64,000 nt of DNA from Ideonella_A sakaiensis_A (GTDB lineage Bacteria > Pseudomonadota > Gammaproteobacteria > Burkholderiales > Burkholderiaceae_C). The notes beneath the pieces were generated by a model. The model searched no databases and had not been told where the DNA came from. It was given only the letters and a program-made list of their open reading frames with translations. Positions 24,137 to 33,445 of the stretch are shown here, one piece after another. The stretch's first letter is position 1, and each line of letters begins with the position of its first letter. The DNA lies in the NCBI RefSeq assembly GCF_048320135.1, contig NZ_CP182947.1, forward strand, positions 186,001 through 250,000. Direction: 5' to 3'. The translations under genes and the position numbers were made by a program.

Positions 24137-25381
24137 TCAAAGTTTTGCTGCCGCTTCGAGAAACTCGCCGGCGCGAGCGCTGTCATCCTGCTGCCTGGCA
24201 ATTCGCGCCAGCTGCAGCAGCGCGTCGCGGCGCTGGCTGGCTGCGAGTTTGCTGTCGGCGGCAGCCTGCTCGAGCAGGCTGCGCGCCTTGCCCCACAGCT
24301 GCCGCTGCGCGAGCGCACTGCCCACTGCATGGGCGATTGCCCCATCGGCCGGATAGGCGCGGGCTGCAGCCTCCAGACGCGGCAACCAGTCCGGGCCGAT
24401 GCCTTCGGTGCAGCGTGCCAGCGCCGCGGCGAGCACCGACCGCTCGTCGACGGCAAGTTCGTCGAGCTGCTCCCAGAACGGCCGCAACCATTGGCGCGCC
24501 TCGTTGGCGGCGCCGAACTGCACTGCGCAGCGCACTGCATGGGCGGTGATGAACGGATCGCGGCGTTCAGCCGGATCGAACTGCTGCCAGATCGTCGTCA
24601 GCTGGTCGATGTCGTGAGCGCTGCTCAGCGATTCGAAGGCCAGCGAACGCAGCAGGCCTTGTGCGGCGATCTTCGAGAAACCCTGGTGCTTGGCAAGCAG
24701 CCGCGCGGTTTTCATCGCTTCGAGCGGCTGCATCGCCAGGCGCGATGCCTGCAACTTCAGGCGCAGCGCATGGGTGCGGCGAGCGACACCCGGTGGCAAC
24801 TCGGCAAGCAGCGCGAGTGCCTTGTCGGCATCGCGGTCGTCGAGCGCAAATTCGGCGGCCAGCAGTCGCGCGCCCTCCTCGACCGGCCGCGCTGCGGGGC
24901 TGCGCTGCGCGAGGTCGAGTGCCTTTGCCATCTCCTGGTCGCGTTGCAGCCTGTCCTGCAGCCGATGTGCACTGCCGGCATGCAGCAGGTGCGCAAGCAC
25001 CGTGAAATCATTGTCCTGCGCCATCGCCGGGGTGTCGGACTGAATCGCCAATGCCCGCTGCGCGGCACTGACGGCGCGGCTGTAGCGGCCGCCGAAATAT
25101 TGCGCCAGCGCCTCGCGCAGTGCCGCCTGCGCGGTGCGGTCGCGCCGCGCAGTGCGCCATTCGTGGGCGCGCTGCGGCAGCCCCGTCAAGACGCTGATCG
25201 CCTGCATCACGGTGACCAGCACGAAACAGGTGCCAATCAGCAACAGGAGGAACAGGTTCAGCGACATGTCGAATCGCCAGCCGTTCCAGTAGAAGCTTGC
25301 CAGGCCGTCGTTGCTGCCGAACGCGGTCGCCGCGACGACCGCCGCGACGAAGATCAGCACCAGCCAGATCACGGAGCGCAT
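24137..25381 (-). CDS. hemY: HemY-like tetratricopeptide membrane protein
   Basis: A 414-residue protein. Two membrane helices at residues 4-22 and 40-62 (VIWLVLIFVAAVVAATAF and NLFLLLLIGTCFVLVTVMQAI) match the HemY_N domain, followed by TPR-like helical repeats rich in Ala and Leu. It is the proteobacterial HemY linked to heme synthesis, not the Bacillus protoporphyrinogen oxidase of the same name; its biochemical role is unsettled. Last gene of the hemC-hemD-hemX-hemY operon, 13 bp after hemX. Confidence 0.9.
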   Translation of the reverse strand: MRSVIWLVLIFVAAVVAATAFGSNDGLASFYWNGWRFDMSLNLFLLLLIGTCFVLVTVMQAISVLTGLPQRAHEWRTARRDRTAQAALREALAQYFGGRYSRAVSAAQRALAIQSDTPAMAQDNDFTVLAHLLHAGSAHRLQDRLQRDQEMAKALDLAQRSPAARPVEEGARLLAAEFALDDRDADKALALLAELPPGVARRTHALRLKLQASRLAMQPLEAMKTARLLAKHQGFSKIAAQGLLRSLAFESLSSAHDIDQLTTIWQQFDPAERRDPFITAHAVRCAVQFGAANEARQWLRPFWEQLDELAVDERSVLAAALARCTEGIGPDWLPRLEAAARAYPADGAIAHAVGSALAQRQLWGKARSLLEQAAADSKLAASQRRDALLQLARIARQQDDSARAGEFLEAAAKL

Positions 25382-25394
25382 CGGCCGCGCCCCT

Positions 25395-26543
25395 TCAGCG
25401 TCCGGCAGCCGCGGTCAATGCGGCGAGCGAATCGTCCGGCAGCGGTATCGTGCCCTGGCGCGCCTGCCCGGCGATCTGACGCAGCAGATCGAGCGCGAGC
25501 TGGCTGCGCCGCGACGTGGTGTCGAAATAGCGCTCGATCGATGACATCGCGGTGCGCAGGTCGCGCTGTGCGGAATCGAACTGCCGGCTGAGCAGCGACA
25601 GGCGGGCATTGAGCAGGCGCAGCTTCAGGTTCTCGCGCAGGAAATAGGCCTGGTCCGGCGCAATCAGCATCGCTTCCGGATGATCGATCTGGCGAACCCG
25701 CAGCAGCGAACGCACCTCGGCCCAGACCTGCTGCGCAAAATTGTCGATCGCGCCGAAGCCTGCCCATTGTGGCCACCACGATTGCGCATCGCTGGCCGCC
25801 GCATCGGCCAGGCGGGCCGCCGACGATGCGGCATTGGCGCCGCGCGCTGCATTGCCCGCGCGGCGCGGTTCGGGCGACGACAGCAACGGCAGTTCATCGA
25901 CCATGCGCACCGCCTCGTCGAGCTTCAGCAGCAAGCCGCCGATATCGGCCATGCTGACACTGCGGATGCGGTCGAGGTCGCGGGCAATCGCACGGCGCAC
26001 GCCTTCGAGGCGCGGCTGGTTGTGGCGTGCCAGCCGCTCCTCGGCCTGGCGCAGCGCCGAAACCAGCGGCTCGGTGCTGCCACTGAGCAGGCTTTGCTGC
26101 TGAGCCACGCGCAATGCAGACTCGATCTCGACAACGATGTTCTCGTCGCGTGAGCGCGACAACGAGACGATCAGCTCGTCGAGCTGGCCACGCTGCACGC
26201 CGACTTCGGCCAGGCGGGCTTCGAGCAGCGAGACCTTGGCCACCGATTCGCGCAGACCGTCGAGGGTCTGCTGCGACAACATCCGCGCCTCGGTCGCCTG
26301 CTGCTGGATGTCGCGCTGGCGCAGCACCAGCTCCTGCTCGAGCAGTCTGACCCGCTGATCGGCGCGCCATGCCAGCGCGAGCCCGGAGACGGCGACGACG
26401 CCGGCAACAACGATGAAGATGATCGGCACGACACCCGCGCGCACGGCGGCTGGCCGTGCGGCATCCGGCGTCTGGCCGGGCCGCGCGACGATCGGTCGAT
26501 CGGGGCTGTTCGAGGGGGGCGGCGGGATGTCGGTGTCGCTCAC
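25395..26543 (-). CDS. hemX: HemX-like membrane protein
   Basis: About 382 residues. A proline-rich N-terminal tail is followed by one membrane helix (VVPIIFIVVAGVVAVSGLALAW) and a long coiled coil (LLEQELVLRQRDIQQQATEA), then the conserved HemX domain with IDNFAQQVWAEVRSLLRVR and YFLRENLKLRLLNARLSLLS. HemX is often annotated as uroporphyrinogen III methyltransferase, but this family lacks that catalytic domain. A GTG at 26543 overlaps the hemD stop (GTGA), favouring this start; an ATG at 26585 inside hemD is an alternative. Confidence 0.87.
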   Translation of the reverse strand: MSDTDIPPPPSNSPDRPIVARPGQTPDAARPAAVRAGVVPIIFIVVAGVVAVSGLALAWRADQRVRLLEQELVLRQRDIQQQATEARMLSQQTLDGLRESVAKVSLLEARLAEVGVQRGQLDELIVSLSRSRDENIVVEIESALRVAQQQSLLSGSTEPLVSALRQAEERLARHNQPRLEGVRRAIARDLDRIRSVSMADIGGLLLKLDEAVRMVDELPLLSSPEPRRAGNAARGANAASSAARLADAAASDAQSWWPQWAGFGAIDNFAQQVWAEVRSLLRVRQIDHPEAMLIAPDQAYFLRENLKLRLLNARLSLLSRQFDSAQRDLRTAMSSIERYFDTTSRRSQLALDLLRQIAGQARQGTIPLPDDSLAALTAAAGR

Positions 26544-27397
26544 AAGCTGCTGCGTGAGGCACTGGAAAGATCCAGCGTGGGCCATGATTGTATGCAGGCA
26601 GCCACATCGTCGATCGCTGGCCGCGATTCGACGACCTCCGCAAAGCCTGCAGCGCGTGCCCTTTTGGCGATCCGCGGGTGCGTGGCGAGTGCGCTCGAGC
26701 GTGCCAGTGCGCTGCCGAGCATGTCGCGCGACGCCACGCCGCTGGCGAGCAGATGGTCGATGGCCTCGCTGCTGCTGAAAAACCACAGATGCCGCTGCGG
26801 TTCTGCAAGCGCCACACCAATCAGCTGGCGGATCGCTTGCGGCAACGCCGCCGCGCCGCGCCGATAGGCGGCGAGCCACGACACCTCGGCGCCGGCCTCG
26901 CGCAGCCGGCTTGCCAGCCAGTCACGGCCGCCTTCGCCGCGGACGATCAGCACCCGCCGATTGCGCCATGGCATGTGCTGCAGGCGCTGCCACAGCGATT
27001 CGGAATCGAAGCTCGGCGCATCGGCCGCCGGTTCGACGATCCGGGCGTCGCCGATGCCCTGGTCACGCAGCACCGCGCTGCTGCCCGGACCGGGCACCGC
27101 TGCCAACACGCCATCGGGCCAGTCACGGCCTGGCGGTCGCCGCGCAAAAAAGCGCGCCACCGCATTCGGGCTGACAAAAAACAGCATCGCATAGTCGGAC
27201 AGCGCGGCCCAGGCGGCGTCGACAGCGGCCGGATCCGGCGCATCCTCGATGCCGAGCAGCGGCACCGCAACCGCGTCGATGCCGCGTTTGCGCAAACCGT
27301 CGACCCATGGCCCGGCCTGTTCGGCCGGTCGCGTGACGATCACCCGACGGCCGATCGGCCGTTGCTGTTGCGGTCGAACGGCGTCGTCTGTCGGCAC
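26540..27397 (-). CDS. hemD: uroporphyrinogen-III synthase
   Basis: A 285-residue enzyme that cyclises and inverts ring D of hydroxymethylbilane to uroporphyrinogen III. The two-domain fold is seen in RRVIVTRPAEQAGPWVDGLR at the N-terminus, FFVSPNAVARFF, and LWFFSSSEAIDHLLASG in the second domain. HemD is poorly conserved, but position between hemC and hemX settles it. It begins 3 bp after the hemC stop. Confidence 0.93.
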   Translation of the reverse strand: MPTDDAVRPQQQRPIGRRVIVTRPAEQAGPWVDGLRKRGIDAVAVPLLGIEDAPDPAAVDAAWAALSDYAMLFFVSPNAVARFFARRPPGRDWPDGVLAAVPGPGSSAVLRDQGIGDARIVEPAADAPSFDSESLWQRLQHMPWRNRRVLIVRGEGGRDWLASRLREAGAEVSWLAAYRRGAAALPQAIRQLIGVALAEPQRHLWFFSSSEAIDHLLASGVASRDMLGSALARSSALATHPRIAKRARAAGFAEVVESRPAIDDVAACIQSWPTLDLSSASRSSL

Positions 27398-27400
27398 CGT

Positions 27401-28375
27401 TCAGCCACCAGCCAGATACTGGGCGGCGCCGGCATCGCGCAATGCCTGCGCGGCGGTTTCGCCAAGCCGGCGCGCCGCGGCTTCGTCAGCGACCTCGGCG
27501 GCGCATTGGTGGCGCAGCAAGGCCATCGCGGTGTGATCCGGATGGCCAAGCGCGACGCCGAGCCGCAGCTGTTCGCCATCCCACTGCGCATGGGCGGCCA
27601 GCGGCATGCTGCAACTGCCGCCGAGCGAGCGCGAGACGGCACGTTCAGCGGCCACCGCCAGCTGCGTCGGCCAGTCGATCAGTTCGGCGAGCATCTCGCG
27701 CAATTCGGTGTTGTCGCTGCGCACCTCGATGCCGAGCGCACCCTGGCCGGCGCACGGCAGCATCGTCTCCGGCTCGAAAATCGAACGGATCCGCGATTCC
27801 AGCCCGAGCCGCTTCAGGCCGGCCGCGGCCAGCACGATCGCGTCGTATTGGCCTTCGTCGAGTTTGCGCAGCCGGGTATCGAGGTTGCCGCGCAGCGGTT
27901 CGACACGCAGGTCGGGCCGCAGATTGCGCAACTGCACGACGCGACGCAGGCTGGAGGTGCCGACCAACGCACCGTGCGGCAAGGCATCGAGATCGGCAAA
28001 ATGCCGCGAGACCAGCGCATCGCGCGGATCCTCGCGGGCCAACACGGCGGCCAGTTCGAAACCCTCCGGCAGCTCCATCGGCACGTCCTTCAGCGAATGG
28101 ACGGCCAGCTCGGCGCGCCCTTCCTCGAGCGCGGTTTCGAGCTCCTTGACGAACAAGCCCTTGCCACCGACCTTCGACAACGCGCGGTCGAGGATCTGGT
28201 CACCCTTTGTCGTCATGCCGAGCAGTTCGACCTGCTTGCCGAAACGATCCGTCAGCAGTTGCTGTACATGCTCGGCCTGCCACAGCGCGAGTCGGCTCTC
28301 GCGGGTGGCGATCCGCAACGCAGTGGTATTGCCGGCAACGCCGGCCGGGGCGGGGTCTTGGTCGGGTGCGGACAT
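27401..28375 (-). CDS. hemC: porphobilinogen deaminase (hydroxymethylbilane synthase)
   Basis: A 324-residue enzyme joining four porphobilinogens into hydroxymethylbilane. Visible motifs: LRIATRESRLALWQAEHV, HSLKDVPMELPEG, GTSSLRRVVQLRNLRPDL, LRGNLDTRLRKLD, and GGSCSMPLAAHA with the Cys that carries the dipyrromethane cofactor. A GTG immediately before ATG 28375 is an equally possible start. First gene of the hem operon, divergent from ppc with 140 bp between the starts, a gene pairing known from Rhodocyclales. Confidence 0.96.
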   Translation of the reverse strand: MSAPDQDPAPAGVAGNTTALRIATRESRLALWQAEHVQQLLTDRFGKQVELLGMTTKGDQILDRALSKVGGKGLFVKELETALEEGRAELAVHSLKDVPMELPEGFELAAVLAREDPRDALVSRHFADLDALPHGALVGTSSLRRVVQLRNLRPDLRVEPLRGNLDTRLRKLDEGQYDAIVLAAAGLKRLGLESRIRSIFEPETMLPCAGQGALGIEVRSDNTELREMLAELIDWPTQLAVAAERAVSRSLGGSCSMPLAAHAQWDGEQLRLGVALGHPDHTAMALLRHQCAAEVADEAAARRLGETAAQALRDAGAAQYLAGG

Positions 28376-28515
28376 CACTCGATGCTAGCAGCCGTTTCGA
28401 GGACCGGAACGGACTGGCCCGGCGCTTGCAAGCACTGTCTGCCGCCACCCAGCGAACCGCTCCCGCGCTCATTTGTTAGGATACCGCGGTTGGTAACTAA
28501 ATTACATCGACGACC

Positions 28516-31389
28516 ATGGCCCGCAAGACCGTTGAAAGATCCGTTGCCAGCCCTGCTGCCCGGCGCCGCCCTGCCCGTACCACTGGCAAATCCGTCGACA
28601 GTACAGCCGAAGCCGCCGACAAGAACCGGCCGCTGGTCGAGGACATCCGGCTGCTTGGCCGCATCCTCGGCGACGTGATCCGCGAGCAGGAGGGGCAGGC
28701 GGCATTCGATCTGGTCGAGCGGGTTCGCCAGTTGTCGGTCGCCTACCGGCTGAAAAGCGACGCCCAGGCCGGCCGCGCGCTCGATCGCCTGCTGAAGAAT
28801 CTGAGCGGTGACCAGACCGTCAGCGTGATCAGGGCGTTCAGCTATTTTTCGCACCTGGCCAATATCGCCGAGGACCGCCACCACATCCGGCGCCGCAACC
28901 ACCATGAGCGCCAGGGCCATCTGCAGGAAGGCTCGCTGGCACTGGCGATGGAGCGGCTGGCCGATGCCGGCATCCGCGGCGACGAGATCGCCAGGATGCT
29001 CGGCCATGCCTATATCTCGCCGGTGCTGACCGCCCACCCGACCGAGGTGCAGCGCAAGAGCATCCTCGACGCTGAACGCGCGATCGCCGCGATGGTCGAG
29101 CAGCGCGACGACCTGGCCAGCGAGCGCGACCTGGCCGCGAATGAGGAGCGGATCCGCGCCCGCGTCACCCAGCTGTGGCAGACGCGCATGCTGCGCACCT
29201 CGAAGCTGACCGTCGCCGACGAGATCGAGAACGCGCTGTCGTATTACCGGACGACCTTCCTGCGCCAGATCCCGCGCCTGTACCGCGACATCGAGGCCGC
29301 CCTGCCCGGTCATCCGATCGCGCCGTTTTTCCGGATGGGCAACTGGATCGGTGGCGACCGCGACGGCAATCCAAACGTCTCCGCCGAGACGCTGGAGATG
29401 GCGCTGGCCAGGCAATGCGAAACCGCACTGCGCTTCTACCTGACCGAGGTCCATGAACTCGGCGCCGAGTTGTCGATCTCCGATACGCTGGCGCCGATCT
29501 CGCCGGCATTGCGCGCGCTGGCAGAGGCCTCGCCGGATCACAGCAGCCACCGCACCGACGAGCTCTACCGCCGCGTGCTGATCGGCATGTATGCACGGCT
29601 GGCGGCGACGCTGCGCGAATTTACCGGCACCGAGGCACTGCGCCATGCGGTTGCGCCGCAGAACCCCTACCGCAGCGCCGACGAGATGCTGGCCGAACTG
29701 CAGGTCGTCGAGGATTCGCTGGTCGCCAACCACGCGCAGGCGCTGGTCGAACCGCGTCTGCGGCCGTTGAAGCGTGCGCTGCAGGTATTCGGTTTCCATC
29801 TGGCCACCGTCGATCTGCGCCAGAGTTCGGACAAACACGAACTGGTGGTCGCCGAACTGCTGCGCACCGCGCGGCTCGAGGCCGATTACAGCGCGCTCGA
29901 CGAGGCCGCGAAGCAGCAGCTGTTGATCGGCCTGCTGAACGATGCGCGGCCGTTGCGTGTGCACGGCAGCCAATACAGCGAGCATGCGCTGCATGAGCTG
30001 GCAATCTTCGAATCCGCAGGCCGCATGCTGGCGCGTTATGGCCGGGCTGCACTGCGCCACTACATCATCTCGCATACCGAAGCGGTCAGCGACCTGCTCG
30101 AGGTGCAGCTGCTGATGAAGGAGACCGGGCTGCTGCTCGGCACGCTCGATGGCGACGGCGACGCCGCTGCGGTCGGCGCGCTGGTCGTCGTGCCCTTGTT
30201 CGAGACGATCGGCGACCTGCGACAGGCCTCGCAGATCATGCGCGACTATTTTGCGCTGCCCGGGGTCTCCGGCCTGCTGCAGCGTTCGGGCAGCGAGCAG
30301 GACATCATGCTCGGTTACAGCGACAGCAACAAGGACGGCGGCAGCTTCACCAGCAATTGGGAGCTGTATTGCGCCGAGCTGGCGCTGGCCGAACTGTTCG
30401 GCGAGCTCGGTCGCGAACACGGCATCACGATGCGGCTGTTCCATGGCCGCGGCGGCACCGTCGGCCGCGGCGGCGGCCCGAGCTATCAGGCCATCCTCGC
30501 GCAGCCGCCGGGCACCGTCAACGGGCAGATCCGGCTGACCGAACAGGGCGAGGTGATTGCCTCGAAATATGCCCATCCGGAGATTGGCCGCCGCAACCTC
30601 GAGACACTCGTCGCAGCGACACTGGAGGCGACGCTGCTGCACCCGACCAAAAGCGCGCCGGCCAGCTTCATCGAGGCGGCCGCCGCGATCAGCGACGCCA
30701 GCTTCGCCGCCTACCGGCGACTGGTCTACGAGACGCCGGGCTTCACCGACTATTTTTTCAGCGCAACGCCGATCCGCGAGATCGCCGAACTGAATCTCGG
30801 TTCGCGGCCGGCGTCACGCAAGGCAACCCGCGAGATCGAGGACCTGCGTGCGATCCCGTGGAGCTTCAGTTGGGGCCAGTGCCGCATCACGCTGCCCGGC
30901 TGGTGCGGCTTCGGCTCGGCGATCGACGAGTTTCTGAAGGACGATGGCCAGCGCGAGCAGCGGCTGGCGCTGCTGCGCCGCATGCACAAGCAGTGGCCGT
31001 TTTTCCGCACGCTGATGTCGAACCTCGACATGGTGATCGCGAAAAGCGATTTCGCGATCGCCGCGCGTTATGTCGAACTGGTCGAGGACAAGAAGCTCGG
31101 CAAACGCATCTTCGGGCTGATCCAGGCCGAATGGCAACGCACCAGCGACGCATTGACGCTGATCACCGGCACCGACCAGCGGCTGGCGTCGAACCCGGCG
31201 CTCGCGCGCTCGATCGAGCACCGCTTTCCGTACCTCGATCCGCTGAACCACCTGCAGGTCGAACTGCTGCGCCGCTACCGCGGCCATGTCGGCGATCGCG
31301 AACAACCCGACCCGGCATTCGCGCGCGTGCGCCGCGGCATCCACATCTCGATCAACGGCATCGCGGCGGGGCTGCGCAATACTGGCTAG
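28516..31389 (+). CDS. ppc: phosphoenolpyruvate carboxylase
   Basis: A 957-residue anaplerotic enzyme making oxaloacetate from PEP and bicarbonate. Catalytic signatures are intact: SPVLTAHPTEVQRKSILD (catalytic His), GNWIGGDRDGNPNV, MLGYSDSNKDGGSFTSNWE, and FHGRGGTVGRGGGPSYQAI; the C-terminus ends HISINGIAAGLRNTG as usual. Residues 1-35 are a basic, variable extension. Single-gene transcript divergent from hemC. The upstream 140 bp are AT-richer near the start, but no clear ribosome-binding site is seen. Confidence 0.97.
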   Translation: MARKTVERSVASPAARRRPARTTGKSVDSTAEAADKNRPLVEDIRLLGRILGDVIREQEGQAAFDLVERVRQLSVAYRLKSDAQAGRALDRLLKNLSGDQTVSVIRAFSYFSHLANIAEDRHHIRRRNHHERQGHLQEGSLALAMERLADAGIRGDEIARMLGHAYISPVLTAHPTEVQRKSILDAERAIAAMVEQRDDLASERDLAANEERIRARVTQLWQTRMLRTSKLTVADEIENALSYYRTTFLRQIPRLYRDIEAALPGHPIAPFFRMGNWIGGDRDGNPNVSAETLEMALARQCETALRFYLTEVHELGAELSISDTLAPISPALRALAEASPDHSSHRTDELYRRVLIGMYARLAATLREFTGTEALRHAVAPQNPYRSADEMLAELQVVEDSLVANHAQALVEPRLRPLKRALQVFGFHLATVDLRQSSDKHELVVAELLRTARLEADYSALDEAAKQQLLIGLLNDARPLRVHGSQYSEHALHELAIFESAGRMLARYGRAALRHYIISHTEAVSDLLEVQLLMKETGLLLGTLDGDGDAAAVGALVVVPLFETIGDLRQASQIMRDYFALPGVSGLLQRSGSEQDIMLGYSDSNKDGGSFTSNWELYCAELALAELFGELGREHGITMRLFHGRGGTVGRGGGPSYQAILAQPPGTVNGQIRLTEQGEVIASKYAHPEIGRRNLETLVAATLEATLLHPTKSAPASFIEAAAAISDASFAAYRRLVYETPGFTDYFFSATPIREIAELNLGSRPASRKATREIEDLRAIPWSFSWGQCRITLPGWCGFGSAIDEFLKDDGQREQRLALLRRMHKQWPFFRTLMSNLDMVIAKSDFAIAARYVELVEDKKLGKRIFGLIQAEWQRTSDALTLITGTDQRLASNPALARSIEHRFPYLDPLNHLQVELLRRYRGHVGDREQPDPAFARVRRGIHISINGIAAGLRNTG

Positions 31390-31463
31390 GGGATAGGCCC
31401 ACCCCCGGAGCGGCTGACGCCTTCCACGCTCTCGCAGCGCTCGAGCGGTTCGGCAGGCGTTCC

Positions 31464-31481
31464 GGCCTGCGCAGGCAGGCC
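31464..31481. terminator. hairpin between convergent ppc and metalloprotease
   Basis: GGCCTGC-GCAG-GCAGGCC is a perfect 7-bp stem with a 4-base loop, in the 125-bp gap after ppc. There is no U-run, so it may be a rho-assisted or processing structure. Confidence 0.4.
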
Positions 31482-31514
31482 GTCTCGTCCGGCCTCACCC
31501 CCCCTCGGGCCGTG

Positions 31515-32543
31515 TCACGCGCTGCGCACCCGGATCGAATATTCGCCGGTGCGGGCACGGCTGTAGTGGCGGATCTGCACGAAATACTCGCCTTCGACCA
31601 GCGCGCCGGCGATCCGTGCATTGAGGCGCACGCCGCTGTCGTCGTCTTCGGCAATCACGTCGGTCTTGCTGTCCGGGCCGAACAGCTTCATCACGACATC
31701 GGTCGGGCCCTGGGTATCGATGATGTATCTGCCGCCGTTGTCAACACGGAACCGGAACAGGTCCTCCTCGCCCGGCTTGCCGATGCTGGCCCTGGTGCGG
31801 CGCCGCGCGTCAACGGTCAGCTCGACCGCATCATCGACGGTCGGCGCGGTTTTTGGGTAGGCCTGCGCGCTGGCGATGAAGGCCTTGTCCATCGCCGACA
31901 TTTCCTCATTGGCCCGCGTGCCGATGCCGTTGGTCGTCCAGCTTGCCGGGAAGAAATACAACATGATCGATTTCGGATCGAACTGGGTGCCGCGGATCTG
32001 GTCGACGCTGTATTTCCTCAGCACGTTGTGACGGATCGTCGATTCGTCCCAGTTGTTCGGCGGGCCTGCCAGGCTCTGCAAGACCACCGGCTCATTCCAC
32101 TGGATGCCGCCGGCCGGGTTCTGGTGCTCGTGGCCGAGGCCGATCGCATGGCCGAATTCATGCGCGGTTGTGCCGCCGTCCATGAAACCGAGGTTCATCG
32201 TCGGCTGGTTGAACGGGATGCTGCGGTTGTCGGTGCCGATATACGACCATGCGCCATCGTTAGGATCGAAGGCGATGCGGATTTCGGCATCCGGCGCATC
32301 GTTGAAATCGAATTTCAGGTTCGCATGCGCCGACCACCAGCCGGCCTGCTCACGAACCTTGGCCCGCTGCTCGGCGGTGCCGCCGAGAAAACGCACGCGC
32401 AGCGTGCTGCCGTTCATCCACATCTTGCTGGCGACCAATATCGCACGCAGGCTGCCGCCGCGGCGAACAGTCGACTGGAATCGGTGTGTTTCGGTCGGCA
32501 ACAGGCGGTCGATGCAGACCTTGGGTCGGTCGGTGCTGGCCAT
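31515..32543 (-). CDS. metzincin zinc metalloprotease with C-terminal PPC domain
   Basis: A 342-residue protein. The zinc site is AHEFGHAIGLGHEHQ (HExxHxxGxxH, metzincin class, matrixin/astacin-like), and SIMLYFFP provides the Met-turn. Residues about 1-125 are the N-terminal lobe (LRVRFLGGTAEQRAKVREQA, AEIRIAFDPNDGAWSYIGTD), and residues 235-342 resemble a bacterial pre-peptidase C-terminal beta-sandwich (EEDLFRFRVDNGGRYIIDTQ). No signal peptide is visible, odd for a family that is usually secreted; a non-classical export route is possible. AGGAG ribosome-binding site. Substrate unknown. Confidence 0.82.
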   Translation of the reverse strand: MASTDRPKVCIDRLLPTETHRFQSTVRRGGSLRAILVASKMWMNGSTLRVRFLGGTAEQRAKVREQAGWWSAHANLKFDFNDAPDAEIRIAFDPNDGAWSYIGTDNRSIPFNQPTMNLGFMDGGTTAHEFGHAIGLGHEHQNPAGGIQWNEPVVLQSLAGPPNNWDESTIRHNVLRKYSVDQIRGTQFDPKSIMLYFFPASWTTNGIGTRANEEMSAMDKAFIASAQAYPKTAPTVDDAVELTVDARRRTRASIGKPGEEDLFRFRVDNGGRYIIDTQGPTDVVMKLFGPDSKTDVIAEDDDSGVRLNARIAGALVEGEYFVQIRHYSRARTGEYSIRVRSA

Positions 32544-32638
32544 CGTGATCTCCTCGCTTCGCGGGCTTCAGAGCCATTGAACTTACGCCGCGATCGAGGC
32601 CCCGTCTACCCGGCAAACTTGGGGGCTGCTGGCCTGTT

Positions 32639-33445
32639 TCAGTGGCCGGCGGCGAGCAGCGCATCGCGTACCGCCTGTACCTGCCGCCGCGAGACCGCCA
32701 GCCATTCGTCGACCTCGGCGATCAGCACCGCCCACGATTCGCCGCCGTCGTCATCACCACCGGCAACGACGCGGCGTTCCAGCGCGCGCACCGCGCTGCG
32801 GGCAACCAGCGCATTGCGGTGGATGCGCAAGAAACCCGGGCCGAGGCGGGTTTCCAGTTCGGCCAGCGACTGGTCGTGGACCAGACTGTGGCTCGGTGTG
32901 CGCACCGTGACATATTTCAGTTCGGCCTTCAGATACAGCACCTCGTCGAGCGGCACCCGCACGACACGCCCGCGATCTGTGATGACGATGGCCGGCGGAT
33001 CGTCCGGCGCGGCAGTGCTTGCGGCCGCTTCGCCGCTTGGCCGGCGGCGCAATGCCAGCTGCTCGGCAACGCGTTGCAGCGCGGCCAGCAGCCGCTCGCG
33101 GCGCACCGGTTTGGTCAGATAGTCGGATGCGGCAAGTTCGAAGGCCTTCAGCGCATGTTCGGCATGGGCGGTGACAAAAATCAGCGCCGGCGCGTCGTTG
33201 CCAGCGGCGCGCCGGAGCGACGCGGCGAGTGCGACGCCGTCGCGCCCGGGCATCGCGATGTCGAGCAGGATCAGGTCGCAGTCGTGGTCCGCGAGCCAGG
33301 CTTCGGCCGCATCGGCATCGGACGCTTCGCCCACCACCTGGCAGCGCGGCTCTGCATTTTCCTCGACCAACTGGTGCATTCGCCAGCGCGCAGGCTCCTC
33401 GTCATCGACGATCAGGACACGCAGTGGCGGCATCGGCACTTTCAT
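32639..33445 (-). CDS. algR: LytTR response regulator (AlgR-like)
   Basis: A 268-residue response regulator. Receiver domain in residues 8-125 with the acidic pair DDEE, phosphoacceptor Asp in LILLDIAMPGRDG, and Lys in YLTKPVRRERLL; C-terminal LytTR DNA-binding domain from about 160 (LDEVLYLKAELKYVTVRT, FLRIHRNALVARSAV). The ATG overlaps the sensor gene stop (ATGA). The algZ-algR pair next to argH and near hemC is a conserved gene neighbourhood also seen in Pseudomonas, where AlgR governs twitching and polysaccharide genes. The target set here is unknown. Confidence 0.88.
   Translation of the reverse strand: MKVPMPPLRVLIVDDEEPARWRMHQLVEENAEPRCQVVGEASDADAAEAWLADHDCDLILLDIAMPGRDGVALAASLRRAAGNDAPALIFVTAHAEHALKAFELAASDYLTKPVRRERLLAALQRVAEQLALRRRPSGEAAASTAAPDDPPAIVITDRGRVVRVPLDEVLYLKAELKYVTVRTPSHSLVHDQSLAELETRLGPGFLRIHRNALVARSAVRALERRVVAGGDDDGGESWAVLIAEVDEWLAVSRRQVQAVRDALLAAGH

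Noticed and set aside
24137..25381. Protoporphyrinogen oxidase for hemY
   Set aside because: The sequence has two membrane helices and TPR-like repeats (HemY_N type) and no FAD-binding motif; the name is shared with the Bacillus enzyme only by history.
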